Shown here: positions 28,127-37,272 of the stretch, one piece after another
Numbering within the stretch: the first letter of the stretch is position 1
Layout: each line of letters begins with the position of its first letter
NCBI RefSeq assembly: GCF_900103625.1
Contig: NZ_LT629700.1
Span: forward strand, 2,202,371-2,266,370
Origin: Corynebacterium mycetoides
GTDB lineage: Bacteria; Actinomycetota; Actinomycetes; Mycobacteriales; Mycobacteriaceae
Direction of reading: 5' to 3'
Length of the DNA stretch: 64,000 nt
Position numbers and translations under genes: made by a program
The notes under the pieces: model-generated
Told to the model about the DNA's origin: nothing
Databases searched by the model: none
Seen by the model: only the letters and a program-made list of their open reading frames with translations

Positions 28127-28887
28127 GCACGCCCTTTCTCGCGGCTATCCAAGGCCAGACTGATCACAGCGAAGATGACAGTCCAGGCAATGATACTGAG
28201 CACAGGTTGCCATAGTGGGTCGGTGATCTCGTAGGGCTCGTCCTGAATCAACTGGAGTCCTTCGGCCACAGGCCACCGCGACAGCATGGTGGCGCCGTAC
28301 ATCGGGGTGAACCGGGAGAAGTCGATCAAGTTGCTCGTGAGCGGGAACAGGGTGTTTCCGGCGAAGGCCAGCAGAGTGACTGAGGTGGCGGCAATTGAGA
28401 CTGCCGTGAGGGACTTCAGCGATTGCGCCCAGACCAAACCGTAGAAGCCGAAAGGCAAGGACACGCCGACGGTGATGAGGAAGCTCCAGAACCACGCGCT
28501 GGCGTCCATCTCGGCGTCGACCAATGCGCCGGTGAGGAACACCGCAGCTACGGGCAGCACGACGTTGACGATGATGACGAGCAATCTCGCGACCGCAATC
28601 TGCATGTTCGTCAGGGGAGTCAGCGCTAGCTGCCGCCCCCATCCGCTGTTGTGCTCCACGACCACCAACGATGATTGGGAAACAGCTCCAGAAATGCCCG
28701 CGTAGAGGGCCATGCCGAGCATGACGAAGGCGGCGACATTGCCGTTGCCCAGTTCATCGCCTGAATACTGCTGGGCAGCACCGAAAATGAGGTAGAGAAT
28801 CACCGGAAGAACGATGTTGAAGAACAGCGAAGAGGCATCGGATTTGAGGCGTTTGAGGTTGTGCAGTGCGAACTTCAGGGTGGTCAT
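28123..28887 (-). CDS. ABC-2-type transporter permease
   Basis: 254 residues with six predicted membrane helices and a short cytosolic start (MTTLKFALHNLKRLKSD). It resembles the ABC-2 permeases of drug or lipid exporters paired with DesKR-like systems. Overlaps of four bases on both sides tie it to the ATPase and kinase genes. Substrate unknown. Confidence 0.87.
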   Translation of the reverse strand: MTTLKFALHNLKRLKSDASSLFFNIVLPVILYLIFGAAQQYSGDELGNGNVAAFVMLGMALYAGISGAVSQSSLVVVEHNSGWGRQLALTPLTNMQIAVARLLVIIVNVVLPVAAVFLTGALVDAEMDASAWFWSFLITVGVSLPFGFYGLVWAQSLKSLTAVSIAATSVTLLAFAGNTLFPLTSNLIDFSRFTPMYGATMLSRWPVAEGLQLIQDEPYEITDPLWQPVLSIIAWTVIFAVISLALDSREKGRA

Positions 28888-29708
28888 GGCTGCTCCTTAT
28901 CTGAGGTGAGCGCGACGAAGGAGTCCTCCAGGGACGTTCTGGTGATGGTCAGGTCGTGCGCGTCGGTCTCGGTGAGTAGTTTCCGGGCGTAGGAATCGGC
29001 GTCGCTGGTGGTGACGTCGATAAGCCCCTGCGATGACTGCGCTGTGACCCGCTTTTTGTTCGCGTCGGCAGTGAGTTGGTCTGTCGGCCCATCCGCGATG
29101 ACCTGGCCGTGGTCGAGCACGATGATGCGTTCGGCCAGGTTCTCTGCTTCTTCGAGGTAGTGTGTGGAGAAGATGATGGTGCGTCCGGAGTGGGCCTGGG
29201 CGCGCATCGTGTCCCAGAACTCGTGGCGGCTGGTGGCGTCCATGCCGGTGGTTGGTTCGTCGAGGATGAGAATGTCCGGCTTGCCCAGCAACGCAATCGC
29301 GAAACGAATGCGCTGTTGCTCGCCGCCAGAGCATTTGCCCACCCGGCGGTTCTGAATCTTGGTGAGATTCGCCTGCTCGATCGCAGCCTCCACGCCGATG
29401 GAATCGCGGTGCGTGGAGTTGATCATGGCCAGGGTGTCTTTGACGGTGACAGTGTCGAGGAGACCGCCGGTTTGCATCACCGCACCGATGCGTGCGTCCC
29501 GGATGGCCTGCGCCGGGGTCATGTCGGCCACGCGTACTGTGCCGCTTGTCGGCTTGGTCAATCCGAGAATGAGGTCCACCAGGGTGGTTTTGCCTGCTCC
29601 GTTGCGCCCAAGCAGGCCGACGATTTCACCGCGGCCAATGCTCAGGCTGACATCTTCAACGGCTTTCACCGATCCGAAATGCTTGCTCACGTTTTGTGTT
29701 TCGATCAT
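28884..29708 (-). CDS. ABC transporter ATP-binding protein
   Basis: 274 residues, a complete NBD: Walker A GLLGRNGAGKTTLVDLI, signature KCSGGEQQRIRFA, Walker B PDILILDEPTTGMD and the H-loop STHYLEEAE. First gene of the ATPase-permease-kinase-regulator operon. It is read away from ectC, and a palindrome (29752-29774) lies in the shared upstream region. Confidence 0.93.
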   Translation of the reverse strand: MIETQNVSKHFGSVKAVEDVSLSIGRGEIVGLLGRNGAGKTTLVDLILGLTKPTSGTVRVADMTPAQAIRDARIGAVMQTGGLLDTVTVKDTLAMINSTHRDSIGVEAAIEQANLTKIQNRRVGKCSGGEQQRIRFAIALLGKPDILILDEPTTGMDATSRHEFWDTMRAQAHSGRTIIFSTHYLEEAENLAERIIVLDHGQVIADGPTDQLTADANKKRVTAQSSQGLIDVTTSDADSYARKLLTETDAHDLTITRTSLEDSFVALTSDKEQP

Positions 29709-29751
29709 GCTTCACATTCCACTGCGCGCCGGGAAGGCGAGCGTAGCCCTG

Positions 29752-29774
29752 CTGTCACGATCTCGGCGTGACAG
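29752..29774. promoter_or_regulatory. Palindromic operator candidate between ABC operon and ectC
   Basis: CTGTCACG and CGTGACAG form a perfect 8+7+8 inverted repeat in the 127-bp divergent region. It is 44 bases upstream of the ABC ATPase start and about 60 upstream of ectC, so it could serve either promoter. The DesR-like regulator encoded in the operon is one candidate binder. The corresponding site is absent upstream of ectC in copy B. Confidence 0.5.
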
Positions 29775-29835
29775 TTGTCATGGGTGTTAGCCTGGGGTCA
29801 AGATTGCGAACCGATCGAAAAAAGGAGCATTAGTT

Positions 29836-30210
29836 ATGTTCACCCGTTCCCGCGACGAAGTGGAAAAGGTCGAGTGGGGCGGCGGCACCTCTGAGCGTGT
29901 CGTCACCGCCAAGGACAACATGGGCTTCGCCATCGCCCACACTGTTGTCCGTGCTGGCACTGAGTCCAAGCTGCAGTACCGTAATCACCTCGAGGCTTGC
30001 TACTGCATCGGCGGTTCCGGCGAGGTCGAGGACACCGAGGGCAACGTGTACCCCATCACTCCGGGCACGGTGTATGTGCTTGATGAGCACGACGCCCACT
30101 ACCTCCGCGGCGGCAAGGACGAGGACCTCATCCTGGTCTCCGTGTTCAACCCGGCCATCACCGGCGATGAGAAGCACGAGCTGACCGCCGACGGCTTCAG
30201 CTCCTACTAA
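29836..30210 (+). CDS. ectC: Ectoine-synthase-like cupin EctC (copy A), without ectA/ectB
   Basis: 124 residues, a single cupin domain. Typical EctC metal and substrate motifs are [40 protein letters not shown] and FNPAITGDE. EctC cyclises N-acetyl-diaminobutyrate to ectoine. Neither ectA, ectB nor ectD occurs in the window, so it may act on scavenged precursor or be repurposed. AAAAAAGGAG precedes ATG 29836. A strong terminator follows, so it is transcribed alone. Confidence 0.88.
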   Translation: MFTRSRDEVEKVEWGGGTSERVVTAKDNMGFAIAHTVVRAGTESKLQYRNHLEACYCIGGSGEVEDTEGNVYPITPGTVYVLDEHDAHYLRGGKDEDLILVSVFNPAITGDEKHELTADGFSSY

Positions 30211-30239
30211 ACCCTTACTGAACACGGTAAAACCCCAGG

Positions 30240-30264
30240 GACTCCGCAATGCGGAGTCTCTTTT
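30240..30264 (+). terminator. Rho-independent terminator after ectC
   Basis: GACTCCGC and GCGGAGTC form an 8-bp stem with an AAT loop (30240-30258), followed by TCTTTT. Confidence 0.85.
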
Positions 30265-30290
30265 GGCGTGCAAGGGGTGCCAGGAGCACT

Positions 30291-30896
30291 ATGAACACTG
30301 ACCGAATCCGCCGCGCCGTTCTCATCGTTGCGCTGCTGAACCTGCTCTACTTCTTCATCGAGTTCGCCGCGGCCGTGATGATTGGCTCAGCCTCGTTGTT
30401 CGCCGACTCGGCCGACTTCCTGGAGGACACCGCAATCAACCTGCTGGTGTTCTTTGCAGTGGCGAGGCCCGCGTCGCGACGTCGGAAAGCGGGAAGCGTG
30501 CTCGCGGCGCTCATCCTGATTCCTGCGATCGCAGCGATCGTGATGGTTGTGACCAAGATTCTCAACCCGGAGCCGCCATCGGCGGAAGGGCTGACGGCGG
30601 TGGCGTTCGGTGCGCTGGTGGTCAACGTCATTTGCGCAGTGATCTTGCTGCGCTTGCGCGACGAAGGATCCTCGCTCGCGACGGGTGCGTGGCTCGCTGC
30701 GCGTAACGACGCCTTGGCAAACCTCCTCATCATCCTCGCTGGTCTGCTGACGTTCGTGTGGCCGACCGCGTGGTTCGACATCGTCGTCGGAGCCATCATC
30801 GCAGTGGTCAACTTGTCGGCGGCCAAGGAGGTGTGGGAGGAATCCCGCGAGGAGCATGACTCCGTCGAAGAGGCGTTTGCAGATATGGAGGACTAG
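30291..30896 (+). CDS. CDF-superfamily-like cation transporter
   Basis: 201 residues with six hydrophobic helices. The second contains GSASLFADSADFLEDTAIN, and helix five has LAARNDALANLLIILAG. These are the paired Asp/His-rich sites where CDF antiporters bind divalent cations, here DxxxD and NDxxxN-like. The cytosolic C-terminal domain of classic CDF proteins is missing; only a short acidic tail (HDSVEEAFADMED) remains. AGGAG precedes ATG 30291. The metal is unknown. It is present only in copy A, before the NRAMP gene. Confidence 0.72.
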   Translation: MNTDRIRRAVLIVALLNLLYFFIEFAAAVMIGSASLFADSADFLEDTAINLLVFFAVARPASRRRKAGSVLAALILIPAIAAIVMVVTKILNPEPPSAEGLTAVAFGALVVNVICAVILLRLRDEGSSLATGAWLAARNDALANLLIILAGLLTFVWPTAWFDIVVGAIIAVVNLSAAKEVWEESREEHDSVEEAFADMED

Positions 30897-30952
30897 CAAA
30901 ACCCGATAGGGTAGCTAGAACACCTGTCACCGACGGCAGAAAGGGTCTGTCC

Positions 30953-32194
30953 ATGTCAACCACAGTGGAAAGCCACGGCAAGCGAGGCAAGAGGAAATCG
31001 GGATGGCTGGGGCCGGGGTTGCTGATTAGCGCCTCCTTCATCGGCCCGGGCACGGTCACGACGGCAACAGTCACCGGCGCGAGCTACGGATTCGCTCTGA
31101 CGTGGACAATCGTGTTCTCCATCGTGGCGACGATTATCCTGCAGGAAATGTCTGCCCGACTCGGTCTCATGGGAAAGTTGAGCACGGGTGAGGCGCTGCG
31201 CGCGACCTTCGAGTCGCCGGTGGCGAAAGCGCTGATGATCACGCTCATTGTCGCGGCGATCGGCATCGGCGGCGCCGCTTATGCCGGAGGCGACACCACC
31301 GGCACCGCTTTGGCTCTGAGCTCGGTCACGGGGCTGAGCATCCCCTTGCTCGCCGGCATCATCGCCGCGATCATCGTCGGGCTGCTGCTCACCGGCAGCT
31401 ACAAAGTGATCGAGAACGTCATGACGGGCCTCGTCGTGATCCTCGCGCTCATATTCCTTATCACTGCCATTTCCGTGAAACCGGATCTCGGGGAGATGTT
31501 CCGCGGGGCATTCGTGCCGAGCATTCCGGACGGCGCGGTGCTCACCGCGATCGCGCTCATCGGAACGACCGTGGTGCCCTACAACATCTTTCTCCACTCC
31601 AACCTCGTCCAGGAAAAGTGGGGCGATGAGCCGCAGGAGCAGGCGCTGAAGAAAGCCCGCGTGGACAACGTCATTTCCATCTCCGTCGGCGGCTTGATCA
31701 CCCTCGCGATTCTGGCGACGGCCGCCGCGGTCATGTTCACCAAGGGGCTCGAAGCCGAGTCCGCGGCCGACCTGGCTGAGCCGCTGCGCCCCATGCTCGG
31801 TGACTTCGCTCCCTGGGCTTTGGCGATTGGCCTCTTCGCAGCCGGTCTGACGTCCGCTATTGCCGGCCCCCTCGGCGCGGCCTACGCGATCTGCGGTGTG
31901 CTCGGCTGGTCCTCGGATATGAAGGACAACAGGTTCCGGGCGATTTACCTGACAGTCGTCATCGTCGGTGCGATCATTGCCATCACCGGCGTGAACCCGA
32001 TCCAGGTGATCATCCTCGCTCAAGCCGCGAACGGCATCCTGCTTCCGGTCGTCGCGTTCTTCCTGCTGTACACGATGAACAACAAGAAGCTTCTCGGTGA
32101 GCACGCCAATGGACTCGCCTCTAACATCTTCGGAGGAGCCATTTTCCTGGTCACCGTGGTGCTCGGCGGGTACTCGCTCTACAGCCTGTTCTAG
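30953..32194 (+). CDS. mntH: NRAMP-family divalent metal transporter (copy A)
   Basis: 413 residues and 11 helices. The substrate-binding TM1 segment is GPGLLISASFIGPGTVTTAT rather than the canonical DPGN, a departure from Mn/Fe carriers also seen in the copy B protein. TM6-like IALIGTTVVPYNIFLHS replaces the usual MPHN-type sequence. Proton-coupled transport of manganese, iron, magnesium or another cation remains the best guess. AGAAAGGG precedes ATG 30953. It converges on AtoE. Confidence 0.82.
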   Translation: MSTTVESHGKRGKRKSGWLGPGLLISASFIGPGTVTTATVTGASYGFALTWTIVFSIVATIILQEMSARLGLMGKLSTGEALRATFESPVAKALMITLIVAAIGIGGAAYAGGDTTGTALALSSVTGLSIPLLAGIIAAIIVGLLLTGSYKVIENVMTGLVVILALIFLITAISVKPDLGEMFRGAFVPSIPDGAVLTAIALIGTTVVPYNIFLHSNLVQEKWGDEPQEQALKKARVDNVISISVGGLITLAILATAAAVMFTKGLEAESAADLAEPLRPMLGDFAPWALAIGLFAAGLTSAIAGPLGAAYAICGVLGWSSDMKDNRFRAIYLTVVIVGAIIAITGVNPIQVIILAQAANGILLPVVAFFLLYTMNNKKLLGEHANGLASNIFGGAIFLVTVVLGGYSLYSLF

Positions 32195-32209
32195 ATGGTG
32201 GCAGCCGCG

Positions 32210-33625
32210 TTAAACCGTGTATCCAACGATGAGCATCATGATGGCCATCGGGATACCGGCCGCGACAAGGGTCGCCGTGGTGTAACCCAGCACATCGCGG
32301 ATTTTCATGCCGGCGACAGCGAGCATGGGCAGCGCCCAGAACGGCTGAATCATATTGGTCCACTGGTCGCCGTACGCGATCGCCATGATGGCCATCTCTG
32401 GTGACGCTCCCAACTGCTCTGCTGCATCGAGAAGGATCGGGCCCTGAACAGCGAGCTGGCCGCCGCCTGACGGGACAAAGAAATTCACAATGCCCGCAGA
32501 AATGAAGCCGAGAACGCCCAGTGTCTCCGGTGTGGCGACAGCGACGATGGAGTTGGACAGAATCGCCGCCAGACCAGTCGTGGTCATGATGCCCATGATG
32601 CCGGCGTACAGGGGGAACTGGAGGAGGATATCGCCGACATTCGACGCGGCTTCCTTGGTCAGCTGCGCGAGCTCGTGGGGGCTGCGGACAAGCAGGAAGA
32701 TGAGCGTGAGGAACGTCCAGTTCACAATGTTCAGCGTGACGCTACCCCCGTTGACGAAGTGGACAACGAGGTAGGCGAGCAACGCCAATCCGGTGACGAG
32801 GGTGAGGATGCGCGAAGCATCGATGCGGTCAGCGGTGGTGTCCCGAGGGGCTGGTGCCTGCTCTTTCTCCACCAGTTCTGCCACCGTGTCGTCCTTGATC
32901 AGGTGAGAGCTCTGCACCTCGCGGGGTGCGATGAAGTAGAGCACCAATGCCACGCAGGCGAGAGTGACCACGATGGTGGTCAAGTTCCACCAGGAAAACA
33001 GCGTGTCGGACAGGGGAATGGTCCGCCCCAACTGCTTGGCAATGAACGACCCGTCCGTTGCCGCAGTGAGCTGGGCGGAGCCGGAGTAACCCATGTGCCA
33101 GACGACCATCGCCGAGTACGCCGAAGCAATCAGCATGGGAAAACTAATGCTCTGTCCACGCTGGTGGAACTGAACCGCGATGTTCTTGGCCAAGATGGCA
33201 CCGAGCATGAGGCCCAGTCCCCACGAGAACAGCATCGCCATCGCCGTCACTCCGAAAAGGAAGAGGTAGGCCGCCATTGGCTTCTTCGGCACTGTTGCAA
33301 GAGACCTGAGCAGGGTGCTCACTGCGCTGGTTCCAGCCAGGATTGACCCAAGTAGCAGCACAAGGGCCATCTGTGTCATGAACTCGAGAAGCCCGGACAG
33401 GCCGTTGCCCCATCCGGTAACGACATCCACTGGCCCCGCGTCGGTGAACACGAGGGCCATGATCGCCACGATGGCCGTGAGCACGATCGCGAAAGTGAGG
33501 GCAGAGGGGGTGTATTCCTCGATGAGCCGGTTGATCGGCCGCATGGCGCGTGCGAAGAACGGGTCTCGAGAGGGGGTCGCCGCTTCGCCTCGCTGAACAG
33601 TCGTAGTCACAGTGTCCTCCATCAT
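32210..33625 (-). CDS. atoE: AtoE-family short-chain fatty acid transporter
   Basis: About 471 residues with 11-12 helices. The protein has the AtoE/TIGR00366 signatures FSWGLGLMLGAILAKNI, WHMGYSGSAQLTAATDGSF, FVPSGGGQLAVQGPILLDAA and GDQWTNMIQPFWALPMLA. It imports short-chain fatty acids or acetoacetate. The functional link to the CoA-transferase at 43.4 kb is possible but they are 10 kb apart. Start at ATG 33625 or 33622. Only in copy A. Confidence 0.87.
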   Translation of the reverse strand: MMEDTVTTTVQRGEAATPSRDPFFARAMRPINRLIEEYTPSALTFAIVLTAIVAIMALVFTDAGPVDVVTGWGNGLSGLLEFMTQMALVLLLGSILAGTSAVSTLLRSLATVPKKPMAAYLFLFGVTAMAMLFSWGLGLMLGAILAKNIAVQFHQRGQSISFPMLIASAYSAMVVWHMGYSGSAQLTAATDGSFIAKQLGRTIPLSDTLFSWWNLTTIVVTLACVALVLYFIAPREVQSSHLIKDDTVAELVEKEQAPAPRDTTADRIDASRILTLVTGLALLAYLVVHFVNGGSVTLNIVNWTFLTLIFLLVRSPHELAQLTKEAASNVGDILLQFPLYAGIMGIMTTTGLAAILSNSIVAVATPETLGVLGFISAGIVNFFVPSGGGQLAVQGPILLDAAEQLGASPEMAIMAIAYGDQWTNMIQPFWALPMLAVAGMKIRDVLGYTTATLVAAGIPMAIMMLIVGYTV

Positions 33626-33730
33626 CAAAAGCGCAAAATATGGGCTGCGTCACATTATGCCCAATTGATTTTGGAAGTAAAGCTACTTTCTAAGAAAAAC
33701 TAAATGTGGGGAGCCGACGGCGCAGCGGAT

Positions 33731-34387
33731 TTAGGTGCGCCCGCGCCCAAATTCGCGGATGACCCGCTCGACGTAGCTGCGGGGATCGTCGGCGTTCATG
33801 ATGCCGCGGACGATGGCGACACCGTCCACGCCGGTGCGGGCGAGGTCAGCGGCATCGTTGACAGTGACGTCGCCTATGGCGACGATAGGGAGCTTTGAGC
33901 TATCGACGAGAGCAGGGTACCCCTCGAGCCCGAGTGGTTCGCGGCCGGAATCTTTCGTGGGTGTTGCTCGGAACGGACCGGCGCCGATGTAGTCGATGAC
34001 GTCTGCGTACGAGTTCGCGTTCTCGACGAGGTCGAGGGTGCCCGTTGTCAGACCGATGATCGCGTCCGGGCCCAGTAGTTCGCGCGCGACGCGGGGATCG
34101 AGATCGTCTTGGCCGATGTGCACCCCGGCGATGCCGTGGGGTTTGAGGGCTAGGGCGACGTCGACGCGGTCGTCGATAAGCACGTGCGTTGCGGGGTTCG
34201 CGTCGCGCACGGCGGTGACGACGGCGCGGGCGAGGTCGTAGAGGTCCCGCGCGGCAATTGGCTTGCTACGCACCTGGATCAAGCCCGCGCCGCCGAGGGC
34301 GGCCGCGCGGGAAGTTTCAACGATGTGGGCGGGTTCACCCTGGCCGGTGATGAAGTAGCAGCGGAGGTCGAGAGAATCAGTTGTCAC
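33731..34387 (-). CDS. thiE: Thiamine-phosphate synthase ThiE (copy A), intact
   Basis: About 218 residues. All ThiE landmarks are present: [94 protein letters not shown] and VDGVAIVRGIMNADD. It couples the pyrimidine and thiazole phosphates to thiamine phosphate. Start taken as GTG 34387, overlapping the upstream gene's stop by eleven bases. It holds one CGTCGATAAGC word. The copy B equivalent is broken, so this is the working one. Confidence 0.92.
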   Translation of the reverse strand: MTTDSLDLRCYFITGQGEPAHIVETSRAAALGGAGLIQVRSKPIAARDLYDLARAVVTAVRDANPATHVLIDDRVDVALALKPHGIAGVHIGQDDLDPRVARELLGPDAIIGLTTGTLDLVENANSYADVIDYIGAGPFRATPTKDSGREPLGLEGYPALVDSSKLPIVAIGDVTVNDAADLARTGVDGVAIVRGIMNADDPRSYVERVIREFGRGRT

Positions 34388-34664
34388 GCAGCGCCTCAAT
34401 CAACTCGTCTTTGGTCATGTCGGAGCGGCCGGCGATGTCGAGCTCCTGGGCGCGCGCGTACAGTTCGTCCTTTGTCCAGTCGTCGTACGAGCCGGACTCG
34501 CCGCCTTTCGCGCTCACCTTCGAGCGTGACGAGTTGGCGGCGGCGTTGGCGATCGCCGCTGCTTTAGACTTCGAGTTGCCCTCCTCGCGGAGCTTCTCGT
34601 AGAGCTCGCCGTCTTTGACAGAGGGTCCGCCGGGCGTGTTCTCGGGATGTGCGTCCTTGGCCAT
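34377..34664 (-). CDS. Small basic Rho-N / SAP-like domain protein
   Basis: 95 residues in two parts. The N-terminal half has GPSVKDGELYEKLREEGNSK and a KAAAIANAAANSSRSKV segment. The C-terminal half is a Rho-termination-factor N-terminal-like fold, YDDWTKDELYARAQELDIAG...MTKDELIEALRDN. Proteins of this type are common in actinobacteria and proteobacteria and probably bind nucleic acid; function unproven. ATG 34664 lies in front of MAKDAHPENTPGG. It overlaps thiE and may be co-transcribed with it. Confidence 0.8.
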   Translation of the reverse strand: MAKDAHPENTPGGPSVKDGELYEKLREEGNSKSKAAAIANAAANSSRSKVSAKGGESGSYDDWTKDELYARAQELDIAGRSDMTKDELIEALRDN

Positions 34665-34779
34665 GCCCGCAATTCTATGGCCAACACACGCTGCGGTAAG
34701 CGGGAAAGATGGCAGAGTGATGGCACGCTGGGGATGGTCTTGGACCGGAGTGTCCGAGGATGAACAAAAGGGGTGCGCA

Positions 34780-35622
34780 ATGCGACGTGGAAGAAGGGTC
34801 GCTGCCGTCACGGCAGTGTTGGCATCGGCGCTCGCGGCCGTGAGCTCACCCGCGGTCGCGCAAGCCCAGATGGACCCGAACTATCACTGGCGCAACGACC
34901 CGCTGACCAAGGTGATGGCCGGCAAGCCGTTCGTGGACCGGGTGCTGCACCGCGTGTCGGGATCGTGGTTCGATGCGGCGCCTGTTTCACCGGGAGCGCA
35001 AGACGCGCTGCGGCGGGGCAAGTCTCTGTACGGCCCGGGCGCCCCGCTCTACGTGGGCGACTTCAGTATGTGCACCGCGGCGGCGGTGGGCACCGACAGC
35101 GCGGGGCGGATGGTGGCCATCACGGCGGGCCACTGCGGCCACCTGGGGGAGCCGGTCGCGGCGGCTGACTCGCTGCAAGCGGGCTGGTCGGGACGGATTG
35201 CCCGGAAGAACGACGCGCTCGACTACGCCGTCATCGAACTGGGCCCGAACGCGGAACTCACCGCGAGCTACAACGGTACGACGGTGCGTTCCGCCGGCGG
35301 TCGCGCCAACCCAGGCGAGGTGGTGTGCAAGAACGGTTACGCGTCGGGCGCGACGTGCGGAGCTGTGCTCGGCGCGGACTCCCAGCGCCACTTCACGCAC
35401 CTGTGCGCGATGGCGGGGGATTCCGGCGCACCGGTTTATAGCGGTGAGCGCCTCGTGGGCATGGTCAGCGGCGGGCTGCTTCCGCCGGGACTCAACCTGC
35501 AGTGCAAGACGCCGCTGCAAGGCGCGCTGCACGCACCGACGGTGGTCACCAACATCGACGCGGTCATCGCGGACATGAACTCCGTGCCGGGAGTGGGGCA
35601 GGGGTTCGTCCTGGCGCGCTAG
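34780..35622 (+). CDS. Secreted trypsin-like serine protease (S1 family)
   Basis: 280 residues. The signal peptide begins [18 protein letters not shown] and cleavage is likely after VAQA. The catalytic triad is visible: His in [11 protein letters not shown] (about 123), Asp in [11 protein letters not shown] (about 150) and Ser in [12 protein letters not shown] (about 213). Cysteine pairs around them suggest disulfides. AAAAGGGG precedes ATG 34780. It is exported and of unknown target. It ends four bases into the convergent hisN. Confidence 0.9.
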   Translation: MRRGRRVAAVTAVLASALAAVSSPAVAQAQMDPNYHWRNDPLTKVMAGKPFVDRVLHRVSGSWFDAAPVSPGAQDALRRGKSLYGPGAPLYVGDFSMCTAAAVGTDSAGRMVAITAGHCGHLGEPVAAADSLQAGWSGRIARKNDALDYAVIELGPNAELTASYNGTTVRSAGGRANPGEVVCKNGYASGATCGAVLGADSQRHFTHLCAMAGDSGAPVYSGERLVGMVSGGLLPPGLNLQCKTPLQGALHAPTVVTNIDAVIADMNSVPGVGQGFVLAR

Positions 35623-36404
35623 TTGCGCAGCCGGCCGAGCACTTCGTCGTGAAGCAGGCCGTTGGTGGCTACGGCGTCTCCGCCGTGGGGACCGTCCTCA
35701 CCCGCGAGCGAGGTGAAGCGCCCGCCAGCTTCGGTGACCAGCACGGACAGTGCCGCGAGATCCCACAGCGAGACTTCGGGCTCGGCGGCGATATCCACGG
35801 AACCTTCAGCGACGAAGCAGTAGGAGAGGAAATCGCCGTAGCCGCGGAGGCGCCACGTGTCGTCCGACAGCGAGATGAGCGCATCGCGCAGACCGCGGTC
35901 GCGCCAGCCGCTCAGCGAAGAAATCGCGAGCGAGGCGTCGCCAAGCTTATCGACGCCCGACACCCCCAGCTTCTTCACACCACCACCCGCGAAGGTCCGC
36001 CACGCGCCGGTGCCGGAGCTGGCGTACCAGCGGCGGGCGAGGGCGGGAGCACTGACGACGCCGACCACGGGTTGGCCGTCCTCGAGCAGCGCGATGAGAG
36101 TGGCCCACACCGGCACACCCCGCACATAGTTCTTCGTCCCGTCAATCGGGTCGATCACCCACTGGCGCCCCTCGAAGTGGACGTCGCCGCCGAATTCCTC
36201 GCCGAGAATCGCGTCCGTCGGGCGGGCCTCCTCGAGTTTGTCGCGCAGCGCCTGCTCCACGGCGACATCCGCATCTGAAACCGGCGTCATGTCGGGCTTG
36301 GAATCGACCTTGAGGTCGGCAGATTCAAAGCGCGCGATCGTGACCGTGTCGGCGATGTCGGCGAGTTCGAGGGCGAGGGCGAGATCGTCTGAGTAGGTGG
36401 ACAT
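35619..36404 (-). CDS. hisN: Histidinol-phosphate phosphatase, inositol-monophosphatase fold
   Basis: About 261 residues. The metal-binding motifs are [27 protein letters not shown] and [18 protein letters not shown]. The short insert and [11 protein letters not shown] resemble HisN of Corynebacterium, which removes phosphate from L-histidinol phosphate. Placement next to a second IMPase and prfB matches the known corynebacterial order. Start ATG 36404 or GTG 36410. One GCTTATCGACG word is at 35945 (antisense). Confidence 0.88.
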   Translation of the reverse strand: MSTYSDDLALALELADIADTVTIARFESADLKVDSKPDMTPVSDADVAVEQALRDKLEEARPTDAILGEEFGGDVHFEGRQWVIDPIDGTKNYVRGVPVWATLIALLEDGQPVVGVVSAPALARRWYASSGTGAWRTFAGGGVKKLGVSGVDKLGDASLAISSLSGWRDRGLRDALISLSDDTWRLRGYGDFLSYCFVAEGSVDIAAEPEVSLWDLAALSVLVTEAGGRFTSLAGEDGPHGGDAVATNGLLHDEVLGRLRN

Positions 36405-36415
36405 GCTCACCGACT

Positions 36416-37243
36416 CTAGTGCCCCGAGTCGGCGAGGAGGCTGAGCACGTCGTCGACGAGACGGCGGTTACCTGCGACGCACCACGTCACGCCACCTGCG
36501 TCGACCTTCACCGCGGCACCGCAGGCTGCTTCGACGAGCGCTTTGCCGGGCAGCCAGTCCCAGTCGGCGACAGAATGCTGCATCCATCCTCCAATGCCGC
36601 CGGAGGCGACGGTGGCGAGGTCGATCGACCCGGCGCCGAACATCCGCACCGTCGCTGCGCGACTCGCCGCGGCCATCCAGGCTCCGCGGATGCCGTCGTC
36701 AAGCATGACGCGCGGGTGGAGGTAGGTGGCGAGGGCGAGTTGGTCGAGGGGGGCGTCGACAAGCGGCGCGAGCTGGGCGCCGTTCTTTAACGACTCCCCG
36801 CCGTGCGCGGTCCACGTCGTTTTCAGTGCCGGGCGGTTGACTGCGCTGGCGACGATGCGTTCCGGGTCGGAGGGCTCACCCTCCACGAGCGCCACTGCCG
36901 AACAGAAATAGTCCGACCCGCAAGAAAAGTTGTAGGTCCCGTCCACTGGGTCGATGACCCACGTGCGGCCGCTCGCGGACGCTTTGGCCGCGCCTTCCTC
37001 GCCGAGCACTCCGTCGTCCGGGCGGAGGGCGGCGAGCACGTCGGCGACGAACTTCTCCGCGGCCGTGTCCGCCTCGGTGACGACATCCGACACCGACGTC
37101 TTCTGACTCGTCTCCAGCCCGCGGTTGCGCATGGACAGCGCGAGTTCGCCCGCCGTCTCGACGAGGGCGGGCGCGAGTTCGCGGTCTTCGGCGTGTTCCA
37201 AGTCGGCGATGAATGCGTGGGCTAGGTCGCTCATGCCAGCCAT
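36416..37243 (-). CDS. Inositol-monophosphatase-family phosphatase
   Basis: About 275 residues with the IMPase signatures [32 protein letters not shown] and [19 protein letters not shown]. The second motif WDWLPG rather than WDxxAG is seen in corynebacterial ImpA/SuhB-like proteins. It removes phosphate from inositol phosphate or a related sugar. Two start codons are possible, 37243 and 37234. It diverges from prfB and ends twelve bases before the hisN start. Confidence 0.85.
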   Translation of the reverse strand: MAGMSDLAHAFIADLEHAEDRELAPALVETAGELALSMRNRGLETSQKTSVSDVVTEADTAAEKFVADVLAALRPDDGVLGEEGAAKASASGRTWVIDPVDGTYNFSCGSDYFCSAVALVEGEPSDPERIVASAVNRPALKTTWTAHGGESLKNGAQLAPLVDAPLDQLALATYLHPRVMLDDGIRGAWMAAASRAATVRMFGAGSIDLATVASGGIGGWMQHSVADWDWLPGKALVEAACGAAVKVDAGGVTWCVAGNRRLVDDVLSLLADSGH

Positions 37244-37272
37244 TATTGCGCCGTCCACTAGACTGCGCACGT

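Noticed and set aside
29836..30210. Complete ectoine biosynthesis cluster
   Set aside because: Only ectC is present; the neighbours are an ABC operon and a CDF-like gene, not ectA, ectB or ectD.
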